This document shows positions 44,774-52,904 of a stretch of 64,000 nt of DNA, in pieces; position 1 is the first letter of the stretch, and every line of letters starts with the position of its first letter. A program made the position numbers and the translations under genes. The notes below the pieces were generated by a model. That model had not been told where the DNA came from. It searched no databases and saw nothing but the letters and a program-made list of their open reading frames with translations. The stretch comes from JAEINY01 sp942490535. Lineage in GTDB: Bacteria; Bacteroidota; Bacteroidia; Bacteroidales; Marinilabiliaceae. Location of the stretch: the NCBI GenBank assembly GCA_942490535.1, contig CALNXQ010000004.1:620001-684000 (forward strand), given 5' to 3'.

Positions 44774-45333
44774 CCAGTATTCTTTTCTTTTCTTAAAATT
44801 TCAATTACTCGTATGTCTTCATCATCCCAATTTATATTCTGAATATCTTCAACTAAGAACACTGAAATTCCATCATACTCACCCTGATCATTATATACTT
44901 CGATTAAAAACTCTTCATCATTCAATTCTTTTATAAATCCATACAATCCCAAGTCTCGATAGAAATTAATATGAATTAATTGTTGATTTTCTTGAGCTTT
45001 CAATAGAATCTTTGAAAAGTTAACATCTCCGTCGGAGAAGAATGAAGGAGCTGAAATATCTGTATAAATTTCTTTTGATCCTTTTACGCGAACTTCTAGC
45101 TTCTTTATGTATTTATCGTCTAAATCAATTCCGTAAAGGTCTTTAGTTTGAATGCAAAAAACACCATCAGAAAAACCTTTAGGATTAATAGCTTTTATAT
45201 TTATTGTTTCTTCATTTATACCAAGAACATAACCAACACTAAATTTATCGGCGTTTTCTTCATTTGTTCTAATTGAAACGAGTTGATTATTCTTCTTTGC
45301 CTGGATTAGGTATTTTGAAAAAAGTGTTTCCAT
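44755..45333 (-). CDS. Soluble protein with two repeated halves, function unknown
   Basis: From the ATG at 45333 (192 residues). Two halves look related: LIQAKKNNQLVSIRTNEE..VGYVLGINEETINIKAINPKGFSDGVFCIQTKDLYGIDLDD, and LLKAQENQQLIHINFYRDL..YGFIKELNDEEFLIEVYNDQGEYDGISVFLVEDIQNINWDD. An internal duplication is inferred. It ends GPNKPQ, the tail from attC 50. Confidence 0.75.
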   Translation of the reverse strand: METLFSKYLIQAKKNNQLVSIRTNEENADKFSVGYVLGINEETINIKAINPKGFSDGVFCIQTKDLYGIDLDDKYIKKLEVRVKGSKEIYTDISAPSFFSDGDVNFSKILLKAQENQQLIHINFYRDLGLYGFIKELNDEEFLIEVYNDQGEYDGISVFLVEDIQNINWDDEDIRVIEILRKEKNTGPNKPQ

Positions 45334-45351
45334 TTTGTCTGTTTTATTGGC

Positions 45352-45488
45352 CCCCAACGGTTCGGCCATATGAAGTGGCCCGATTGGCGTGTGGTATATT
45401 CGCTTTCTTGTTTGTGCCTCAGCTCGCGCGGGAGCCGAACTCCCAAAAACAGCCAAAGCTAGGGCTACTTTATGATGGCTTGTTGGGG
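45352..45488 (-). repeat. attC site 51 (type 1)
   Basis: Cores CCCCAAC and GTTGGGG with GGCCATATG-type arms. It closes the cassette of the gene at 45545-46123. Confidence 0.9.
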
Positions 45489-45544
45489 CGTCGTTATTTA
45501 TTTTTTTGATATTTCTTAATAATTTGAATAAGTGCTTTTATACT

Positions 45545-46123
45545 CTAAGCTAATAACCAGAAACGCCAACCTCCCCAATAGTCTTTATAGTGTTTGTTAA
45601 AACTCTTGAATTCAGAAATACTGGGTAATTGATTTCGAATTGCATATTCAGCATATTGATTTTCATTCAAGTAGAACTCTACTTTGTTGGTTTTCAAATT
45701 CCAAATAACATAGTCTCCAGGATAATTTTCTACTGTCGAATTACCAGTTCTAGCACATACAAAACTATTCGTTAATGCATATTCTTTAATGCTTACTTGG
45801 CCTGCATCATAGTCTATATTTTTTATGTACGACCACATTCCATCAGTTTGACAAACACTTTTCCAGTGTCCAACTGGTATTCTTGCACCGTCACCTAAAC
45901 CATGATTTCCCCAATAGGTAAATGCATATAAGATAATTAGGATTGAAGTAACAAATCCACTTGAAAACCATAACTTTCTTTTTTCTTTTGAAGCTTTATT
46001 AAAAAATGATTCTGGGAAGAACTTTCCTAATAACCCAAAAGATACGAGTATTATGGTAGCATATACGCTCCCCAAAATAGAGATTTTAATTATTGTAAGT
46101 ATCAAATGAAAAATTACCTCCAT
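45545..46123 (-). CDS. Two-helix membrane protein, function unknown
   Basis: The 192-residue protein has helices at about 8-33 and 52-70, then an extracytoplasmic-looking domain (GDGARIPVGHWKSVCQTDG..SFVCARTGNSTVENYPGDYVIWNLKTNKVEFYLNENQYAEYAI) with two cysteines that could form a disulfide. No family recognised. Confidence 0.72.
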   Translation of the reverse strand: MEVIFHLILTIIKISILGSVYATIILVSFGLLGKFFPESFFNKASKEKRKLWFSSGFVTSILIILYAFTYWGNHGLGDGARIPVGHWKSVCQTDGMWSYIKNIDYDAGQVSIKEYALTNSFVCARTGNSTVENYPGDYVIWNLKTNKVEFYLNENQYAEYAIRNQLPSISEFKSFNKHYKDYWGGWRFWLLA

Positions 46124-46192
46124 AGTAACCTGTTAGTTATATATTCTTTGTAATTCTAAATAAATTAATTGGTTCTGAGTTTGGTTTATGCG

Positions 46193-46388
46193 CCCCAACG
46201 TCTAATGCATGAAGCGAAAGGGTATGTGGCCAGATTCGCGTTCTATATTGCTAAGGAGCCAAAGCGCTGATTTTGGTTTGATCTTTTCCTTTTATTAAAA
46301 CAAAAGCAGCGATTTGGCGGAGGTCGCTTACATCAGAAAGCTTCCAATAATCACCTCACCCCTTTTGCTTTATTGCATATTGTTGTGC
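46193..46388 (-). repeat. attC site 52 (type 4, about 196 bp)
   Basis: Cores CCCCAAC and GTTGTGC. Outer arms ATGCATGAAGCGAAAGGG and CCCCTTTTGCTTTATTGCAT. It closes the cassette of the gene at 46398-46754. Confidence 0.85.
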
Positions 46389-46397
46389 GTTCGTGTA

Positions 46398-46754
46398 TTA
46401 TTTAATATTAGTTGTCAAGAAAAACAAAACAATAGAAATTATAAAATATAAAAATGAAACCATTGCAAAAAATATCTTACTCAATTTAGAATATTCGTCA
46501 TAGTATCGAAGTATTCCAGATACTCTTTTACCCTTAAAATAAATCCAGTTGAATATTAACAAGCAGACATAGATTCCTACAAAAAAATATATATTCAATT
46601 CCCTATTTATCAGACTTACTAATGACAAAATGTTAAACCATTGAAATGTCGCAATTACTAGGGATACTTGTTTATAGTTGCCTCCAACACCTGTCCAATC
46701 CCAAATGGTTTCTATGGTAGAAAAAGGAATCTCAAATGGTTTATATAAATTCAT
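46398..46754 (-). CDS. Small polytopic membrane protein
   Basis: The 118-residue protein has three or four hydrophobic segments (about 28-48, 54-72 and 92-113). It begins MNLYKPFEIPFSTIETIWDW, with a Trp-rich stretch before the first helix. No family recognised. Confidence 0.7.
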   Translation of the reverse strand: MNLYKPFEIPFSTIETIWDWTGVGGNYKQVSLVIATFQWFNILSLVSLINRELNIYFFVGIYVCLLIFNWIYFKGKRVSGILRYYDEYSKLSKIFFAMVSFLYFIISIVLFFLTTNIK

Positions 46755-46830
46755 ATAATTCTGTTCTATTTTTTTTATTAAAGTCTACTGTCACTAATAT
46801 CCTCGTAACTTCTATCGATTTCTGCATGAC

Positions 46831-46963
46831 GCACAACGTCTTGCCGCATGAAGTGGGCCGTTGCGTGATACATTCGCTTTCCTGATGTTGCCACCGCCCA
46901 CGCGGGAGCTAAACCTCCCAAACCCAGCCTCCGCCAGGCCTGCTTTATTGCGGCTTGTTGTGC
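46831..46963 (-). repeat. attC site 53 (type 2)
   Basis: Cores GCACAAC and GTTGTGC with GCCGCATGAAGTGGGCC-type arms. It closes a family A cassette. Confidence 0.9.
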
Positions 46964-47361
46964 AGCGGTGTATTATTTTTATTTTGTGTATGCTTGTCCA
47001 AGATGTGTATCAGTTTCCGTACTCAAGATCTTGTCCGCTTTGAGTTTTTGTTTTTAGAAGCCGCTCAATTTATGGTTCCTGCCGTTATTGCGATTACTGT
47101 CCGAAAACACTGTTTTAAACGACGTTTTGCTTTATATTTTATTTTTCCCAGATCCCTTAGAACACAACTTTAACAAGAGAAGTGAGACACATCGCGAACC
47201 CTTACAAATGCTATTGCATTTTGGGTTTACATTCCCGCTTTAAAATTTGGTCATTGGGTTTTTCCTGGTCTTGCATACCCAGTCGCTTATGCTGAATCCG
47301 GGAAATGAGAATCAATTATAAAAGTCCTCAGAATAGCTGTTTTGTATTGATGAATACTGCT
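46964..47361 (-). repeat. ORF-less repeated cassette, family A copy 7
   Basis: About 398 bp with the family A blocks; the CCGTCATGACTAATGC block is changed to CCGTTATTGCGATTAC. No conserved reading frame. Confidence 0.8.
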
Positions 47362-47556
47362 GCACAACGTCTAATGCATGAAGCGAAAGGGTATGTGGCC
47401 AGACTCGCGTTCTATCTTGCTAAGGAGCCAAAGCGCTGATTTTGGTTTGATCTTTTCCTTTTTTAAAACAAAGGCAGCGATTTGGCGGTGGTCGCTTACA
47501 TCAGAAAACTTCCAATAATCACCTTACCCCTTTTGCTTTATTGCATATTGTTGTGC
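47362..47556 (-). repeat. attC site 54 (type 4, about 195 bp)
   Basis: Cores GCACAAC and GTTGTGC. Same long arms as attC 20 and 52. It closes the cassette of the gene at 47604-48035. Confidence 0.85.
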
Positions 47557-47603
47557 CGTCGTACTTATTTTTTCTGCTTATATATATTCTTCAACTCCTA
47601 TTT

Positions 47604-48035
47604 CTATGTCCATCTCCTTAATGTCTCATAATCTAACTGTTCGCACATTTCTTGATAATCTTTTTGTGCTAACTCGTTTTTCTCAATTTCTTCCATTTCT
47701 TCATGTGTAATTCCAAATGCAAATCCTCCACTTGTATACCCTGCTATAAATGCAAAGTTTTCATCACAATCAATTCCCAATGTGGAATTCAACTCTTGTT
47801 TTTTCTTTTCCTTACTATGTTGTCTTTGTTTTTTTAAATCTTCAATTGACCTTCTTATTTCTGATTCATATTTTTCTGTAATTTCAACTCCCAGTAATCT
47901 TAGTTCTTTTATTGCACATAATTTATCAACTCCATATTTTTTACAATAGCCTTTGACCTTGTTTCCTCCAGTATAAGTTTTAACCCATTCACTTGCTGAG
48001 TTGAGTCTATTTATTCTCGATACATTCTTTTTCAT
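47604..48035 (-). CDS. Conserved hypothetical protein
   Basis: The 143-residue cytoplasmic protein has SASEWVKTYTGGNKVKGYCKKYGVDKLCAIKELRLLGVEI and ENFAFIAGYTSGGFAFGITHEEM. I recall relatives with this two-block pattern from Firmicutes and Bacteroidota annotated as hypothetical. A helix-turn-helix-like first block is possible. Function unknown. Confidence 0.75.
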   Translation of the reverse strand: MKKNVSRINRLNSASEWVKTYTGGNKVKGYCKKYGVDKLCAIKELRLLGVEITEKYESEIRRSIEDLKKQRQHSKEKKKQELNSTLGIDCDENFAFIAGYTSGGFAFGITHEEMEEIEKNELAQKDYQEMCEQLDYETLRRWT

Positions 48036-48069
48036 ATTTAGTACTTAATCAGGCTTTGGAATGTATGCG

Positions 48070-48206
48070 GCACAACGGATTGGCCATATGAAGTGGCCCG
48101 GTTTACGTGTGGTATATTCGCTTTCTTGATTTTGCCTCAGCTGGCGCGGGAGCTGAACTCCAAAATCCCACCAAAGCCAGGGCTACTTTATGATGGCTTG
48201 TTAGGC
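48070..48206 (-). repeat. attC site 55 (type 1)
   Basis: Cores GCACAAC and GTTAGGC with GGCCATATG-type arms. It closes the cassette at 48207-48692. Confidence 0.9.
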
Positions 48207-48385
48207 CGCGTTTATTTCTTTTTATTTGATTCCCTATCAAGAACTTTCCAAATCATTATTTGTGAATCGGATATAGTTCTCCCAGGTTAGTTTCTTGTAT
48301 TTAGCTAAGTGCTGGTTTTTAAGCCGCTTAACTTAACAAGATAGTCCGTGTTTATTGAGCTGGTCCCGCTCTTGTATGTTTTGTT

Positions 48386-48610
48386 TTAATTATTTCTTTT
48401 TGCTCTTCGCTCCTCTCTTTGATTTGCAGACCTTGTCTGCCGATAGTCTTCTATTTTTATTTTGGAACAAAGCTTTTGAAATTGAATTTCTTTGTCTTCT
48501 GCAGTTTTTATTATTTTTCGGGTTCTTGCTAATCCAGCTGGTCGGCCCGATGATGTGTCAATTTCTATTTTGTAAGCTGGTTTTCGCCTTCTGTCTTGTT
48601 TAATAGTCAT
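48386..48610 (-). CDS. Possible small, very basic protein (weak)
   Basis: A 74-codon frame encodes a Lys/Arg-rich peptide (MTIKQDRRRKPAYKIEID..REERRAKRNN). It is the only minus-strand frame in its 480-bp cassette and is about 180 bp from attC 55, further than usual. The cassette also contains AGACCTTGTCTGCCGA, like the CTTGTCCGC block of the ORF-less families. Coding is uncertain. Confidence 0.4.
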   Translation of the reverse strand: MTIKQDRRRKPAYKIEIDTSSGRPAGLARTRKIIKTAEDKEIQFQKLCSKIKIEDYRQTRSANQREERRAKRNN

Positions 48611-48692
48611 CCTTTAAGTTATAGAACTCTAATCTATTATGAATTTTCCATTTCCCTTTAATTTGGGATCTTCATGGGAGATGGAAAATGCG

Positions 48693-48827
48693 GCCTAACG
48701 TTTTGCCGCATGAAGTGTGCCGCTGCGTGTGGTATATTCGCTTTCCTAATTTCGCCTTTGCTCGCGCGGGAGCTGAAACACCCAAAATCAGCCTCGGCAA
48801 GGCATTCTTTATTGCGGTTTGTTAGCG
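48693..48827 (-). repeat. attC site 56 (type 2b)
   Basis: Cores GCCTAAC and GTTAGCG with GCCGCATGAAGTGTGCCGC-type arms. It closes the cassette of the gene at 48836-49384. Confidence 0.9.
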
Positions 48828-48835
48828 GCTGGCTA

Positions 48836-49384
48836 TTATTCATTTTCAAGCTCTCTTCTAATAATTTGATTCTTATTCTTTCTATCAGCTTTTCGACTTT
48901 CTGAATTTATTTTTCCTTGGTATCTGTTTTTATCACTATTAAAATGCATATTACTTTCCGTTAACCAAGAACCTTGTCTAATCATTACCCCATTCCAAAT
49001 ACAATCTTCATAACCACAATTGTGCTTGGAATATTGTCCAAAATTTCGATGTTTAATCTTCTTGTCGGTTAATATTTTCTGTTGATTCACTCTTATGTCG
49101 TCCCATATCTTTTCTTCATCTCCTGAAGTTAAGTTTTGTCCTAAGTATGTAACTTCAACATAAGTTTTTGGGTCTTTTAACTGAAGGAAATTAAAAGTTC
49201 TCTTAAATGTTTTATGGGCATAATCCCTAACAGTTATTTTGTCTGTTAAGTCTAGTTTTTCATTTTCAACTATTGACCGATATAGTCCCAAAGTATTAAA
49301 ATCCTTATACTTTTTATAATTGTCTATATAGAAAAAGTATTCCTTTAAGTTAAGTGTATTAAATTTTCGTCCTATTTCCATCAA
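48836..49384 (-). CDS. Conserved hypothetical protein
   Basis: The 182-residue protein has KFNTLNLKEYFFYIDNYKKYKDFNTLGLYRSIVENEKL, DYAHKTFKRTFNFLQLKDPKTYVEVTYLG and KHRNFGQYSKHNCGYEDCIWNGVMIRQGS. I recall similar hypothetical proteins from many bacteria. His/Cys residues in the last block (HNCGYEDC) may bind metal. The basic C-terminus suggests nucleic-acid contact. Function unknown. Confidence 0.75.
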   Translation of the reverse strand: MMEIGRKFNTLNLKEYFFYIDNYKKYKDFNTLGLYRSIVENEKLDLTDKITVRDYAHKTFKRTFNFLQLKDPKTYVEVTYLGQNLTSGDEEKIWDDIRVNQQKILTDKKIKHRNFGQYSKHNCGYEDCIWNGVMIRQGSWLTESNMHFNSDKNRYQGKINSESRKADRKNKNQIIRRELENE

Positions 49385-49420
49385 TTAGATATTTGAAGGT
49401 CAGTTTGGTTATTTGCTTGC

Positions 49421-49617
49421 CGCTAACGGATCGGCCGTATGAAGCGAAAGGGATTTAACCAGATTTCCCTTTCTAAAATACTAAGGAGCCAAAGCGTTGT
49501 ATTTTGTTTTTAACTTTTCTGTTTTAAAGCCAAATCAACGATTTGGCGGTGATGGTCGAAGCCACGAACCATCCGAAACACGCCTCACCCCTTTTGCTTT
49601 ATGACGGCTTGTTAGCT
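49421..49617 (-). repeat. attC site 57 (type 4 variant, about 197 bp)
   Basis: Cores CGCTAAC and GTTAGCT. Outer arms GGCCGTATGAAGCGAAAGGG and CCCCTTTTGCTTTATGACGGC: type 1-like tips joined to type 4 inner arms. It closes the lipoprotein cassette at 49633-50253. Confidence 0.85.
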
Positions 49618-49632
49618 TGCGTTTTTTATATC

Positions 49633-50253
49633 TTAAAATTTCAACTTCTCTTTTAAATACCAATCATTAAATTCATTATAAATAAAATCCGGTATTAAAT
49701 GAATTCTTTCGCTACAACCAAAGTAAAACTCTGGGTACTGCCATATAAGTCTACATAATGATGTGATTTCATCATTCTTATTTGAGTTTGTAGAATACAT
49801 TACCCTCATTTTTCTCCAAGAAGTTGAACGGACAAGAAATACCCCTAATTCTGGTGTCCAAAAATGTGTTACACATCCATCAATTGCATTCGGATTTAAA
49901 GCATACTTGTATACTCTATACTGCTTGAAGTTCACACTAAACTCTTTCATGTCTGTCAATACAAATTCACTGTCAGAGTCTATATCATTTTTCCATAAGT
50001 ATTTAGGTTGAAAAATTGTGTCCTCCTTTAGAATGTATGTAATTGAATCTATTCTATCTGGTCTTATCATTTTATATGTAATATGATGGACCCTATCTAT
50101 TACTTCTGCTGTTTGAATTGTCTGTATCGTATCAATACAAGCAGAAGTATAAGATTCATAGTTATGGCTTAAATAATAAAGTTTTTCATTGTCAACAGTA
50201 GTTTGACAACTTGATATTATAATTAGTGTAAATATGAATCCAATAAATTTCAT
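49633..50253 (-). CDS. Lipoprotein, function unknown
   Basis: From the ATG at 50253 (206 residues), with a lipoprotein signal ending IISSC. The mature part includes DSEFVLTDMKEFSVNFKQYRVYKYALNPNAIDGCVTHFWTPELGVFLVRSTSW, a pattern suggesting a beta-rich periplasmic or surface protein. No family recognised. Confidence 0.74.
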   Translation of the reverse strand: MKFIGFIFTLIIISSCQTTVDNEKLYYLSHNYESYTSACIDTIQTIQTAEVIDRVHHITYKMIRPDRIDSITYILKEDTIFQPKYLWKNDIDSDSEFVLTDMKEFSVNFKQYRVYKYALNPNAIDGCVTHFWTPELGVFLVRSTSWRKMRVMYSTNSNKNDEITSLCRLIWQYPEFYFGCSERIHLIPDFIYNEFNDWYLKEKLKF

Positions 50254-50272
50254 ATGCGTTTTTATCAATGCA

Positions 50273-50404
50273 AGCTAACGTCTTGCCGCATGAAGTGGGC
50301 CGTTGCGTGATACATTCGCTTTCCTGATGTTGCCACCGCCCGCGCGGGAGCCAAACTCCCAAACCCAGACTCAGCCAGGCCTGCTTTATTGCGGCTTGTT
50401 AGCC
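50273..50404 (-). repeat. attC site 58 (type 2)
   Basis: Cores AGCTAAC and GTTAGCC with GCCGCATGAAGTGGGCC-type arms. It closes family C copy 2. Confidence 0.9.
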
Positions 50405-50850
50405 TGCGCCATTATTTTCCTTGTCAAATATATAGCTTCGCCACTTCAGTCACATGCTTGAAGTTGTCCTGAATTAATCTTGCATATAATAATGAAGTTC
50501 TGGTCAATGAAACCTAAACCTACATTACTCTCCAAAAATATTATTTTTATTAAACTAAAGATTACTCCTTCCCCCATTTATTTTGATTTTCCTCAAGTGA
50601 ATGCCATTTATTCGTGGTCCAAACACTTCTAATTTATTTTTTTTACCATGAGGACTTAGGAGTAAAATATAGTCAGAATTGACTATAAATTGGAGCTTAA
50701 CTAGTTCTTTATGATATTGTCCGGTGACCGTTTTAATTATAGACTATTGACTCTGTTTAGCCACTCAAATCTACTTCGTTTTAATGTCCATAAAGAATTA
50801 TTAGTCCAATATGAATACTTGTGACAATGCAGTTTTTTTTATTCGGTGCA
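50405..50850 (-). repeat. ORF-less repeated cassette, family C copy 2
   Basis: About 446 bp, nearly identical to 44196-44639 with scattered substitutions and a few one-base indels. No gene seen. Confidence 0.72.
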
Positions 50851-50987
50851 GGCTAACGGTCTGGCCATATGAAGTGGCCCGGTTTGCGTGTGGTATATTC
50901 GCTTTCTTGTTTATGCTTCAGTTGGCGCGGGAGCCAAACTCCCAAATCCCGCCAAAGCCAGGGCTACTTTATGATGGCTTGTTGGCC
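50851..50987 (-). repeat. attC site 59 (type 1)
   Basis: Cores GGCTAAC and GTTGGCC with GGCCATATG-type arms. It closes the cassette interrupted by IS1182 and IS481 elements; the matching start (GTTGGCCTTA) is at 54446. Confidence 0.9.
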
Positions 50988-51299
50988 TTAGTTTTTATTT
51001 CTTGAAAAAGTCTTTGACTATTTTATTATCGAAATCAATAGCAGAACTTATAATCGGTACCGTATCATTTCTAAATAGAATCATATTACCCTTGATACTA
51101 TCTTTATGAAATTCATAGCGTTTGCCCTTTTTACTTTTGAAAACTAGCAACATTTGGTTATTAACCATTTCATTACGTACTCCGATTGAGTCAAGAAATT
51201 CAGATGCGATTCCAGGATACCACGTTATGTCGGCTACTATTTCATTGTAGTCTTCTTCAGAATATTCTTTTTGCATTTTTTCGATTTGCTTATCACTAG

Positions 51300-52850
51300 C
51301 AGCCTGTCGGACTTAGCTGGAAAGCCAAATTTAATTAGCTTTAGGCCATGAAACGCTTTATTAGTGCAGATAGAGAACAGACAATGTTAATGCCATATGA
51401 CTTAAGAGACTGGTTACCAGAAAGCCATTTGGCACGATTTGTAGTTGAAATAGTAGACAAGCTTAATTTTAATGATATTTATAGCCAGTATAAAGGTGTT
51501 GGTTCTACACCATACGATCCTAAAATGCTTTTGTCACTGATTTTTTATGGCTATTCTACTGGCATTTTCAGTTCTCGAAAAATAGAAAACGCCACCTATG
51601 ATTCAGTTGCCTTTCGTTTTATAGCAGGGAATCATCATCCTGATCATGATACGATATCAACTTTTCGGAAGCGTTTTCTTACTGAAATCAAGGGCTGGTT
51701 TAAAGAAATATTGCTCATAGGCAAGGAATTGGGAGTTGTAAAAATGGGGAACATCCACATTGACGGCACCAAGGTTCAGGCGAATGCATCCAAGCATAAG
51801 GCCATGAGTTATGAGTACATGAAAAAGCTTGAAAAGCAACTTGAAGAAGAAATTTCGAAGCTATTGGATATTGCTGACAAACAAGATGAACAAGATAGAA
51901 AGGTTGAGCTCGATATTCCTGAGGAGATCCAGCGCAGAAAAGACCGTATTCAAAAAATTAAAGAAGCCCAGGAGGTTGTAAAAATGCGCGCTGAAGAACG
52001 CTACCAAAAAGAAAAGGAGGAATATGACCGGAAAATGCAAAAACGGGAGGATCACGAGAAGCGAACCGGTAAGAAGCCTCGCGGCAGATCTCCTAAAGCG
52101 CCCAATGATAAGCCTAATGAGAAAGACCAGTATAATTTTACCGATCCACAATCACGCATCATGAAGACCCAAGGTGGTTTTAACCAGTGTTATAATGGGC
52201 AAGCTGCCGTTAATGAAGATATGCTAATTGTAGGTGCCTATTGCAATAATCATGTCAATGATAAGCAGGAATATATTCCGACTATTGATTCAGTGCCACA
52301 AAGACTTGGAAAAATAACAAATGCTGTTGCCGACACTGGCTATTTCAGCGAAACTAATATTGAGCAATGCGAAAAAAGAAATATAAAGCCGATAATTTCT
52401 ACCGCACGTGAAAAACACAATAGTTATCTGGAAGAAGTGTTAAGCACTGAATGTGAAAAAGAAGAAGCCAGCAGCCCGGTAGAGAAAATGAATCAAATAT
52501 TAAAAAGTAAAGAAGGGAGACAGCTTTATAAAAAACGGAAACAAACAGTTGAACCGGTATTTGGCATCATAAAGGAAGTTTTAGGGTTCAGGCGTTTTTC
52601 CCTGAGAGGGGAATTTGAAACGGATTGTGAATGGTCGTTAGTATGTATTGGATACAATCTTAAAAGAATGTTCAAACTTGCAATGCAATAATATGTAAAA
52701 CGATATGGCTAAATGACAAAAAAGTGGAAATAATGATGGGGTTTTAACCTAAACCAAAAATTATTCGCCAATAATCAAAAACTGGCCATCCTAAAATAGC
52801 CAGTCGAAGATAATGCTGGAATTGATGATTTCTTAAAGTCCGACAGGCTG
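51300..52850 (+). mobile_element. IS1182-family insertion sequence
   Basis: The 1551-bp element has perfect 15-bp inverted repeats CAGCCTGTCGGACTT and AAGTCCGACAGGCTG, flanked by the 4-bp direct repeat CTAG. It carries one intact transposase gene on the strand opposite to the cassettes. Confidence 0.92.
51348..52691 (+). CDS. IS1182-family transposase
   Basis: The 447-residue protein has the N-terminal DUF772-like domain (SADREQTMLMPYDLRDWLPESHLARFVVEIV), a long charged coiled-coil insertion (about 160-255), and catalytic segments HIDGTKVQANAS, VADTGYFSE and TVEPVFGIIKEVLGFRRFSLRG with the expected D, D and E residues. It looks complete. Confidence 0.93.
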   Translation: MKRFISADREQTMLMPYDLRDWLPESHLARFVVEIVDKLNFNDIYSQYKGVGSTPYDPKMLLSLIFYGYSTGIFSSRKIENATYDSVAFRFIAGNHHPDHDTISTFRKRFLTEIKGWFKEILLIGKELGVVKMGNIHIDGTKVQANASKHKAMSYEYMKKLEKQLEEEISKLLDIADKQDEQDRKVELDIPEEIQRRKDRIQKIKEAQEVVKMRAEERYQKEKEEYDRKMQKREDHEKRTGKKPRGRSPKAPNDKPNEKDQYNFTDPQSRIMKTQGGFNQCYNGQAAVNEDMLIVGAYCNNHVNDKQEYIPTIDSVPQRLGKITNAVADTGYFSETNIEQCEKRNIKPIISTAREKHNSYLEEVLSTECEKEEASSPVEKMNQILKSKEGRQLYKKRKQTVEPVFGIIKEVLGFRRFSLRGEFETDCEWSLVCIGYNLKRMFKLAMQ

Positions 52851-52904
52851 CTAGGCATCAGAAAAACAACACAAGACTCATAGGATATAAATTGAACTAG
52901 CTAC

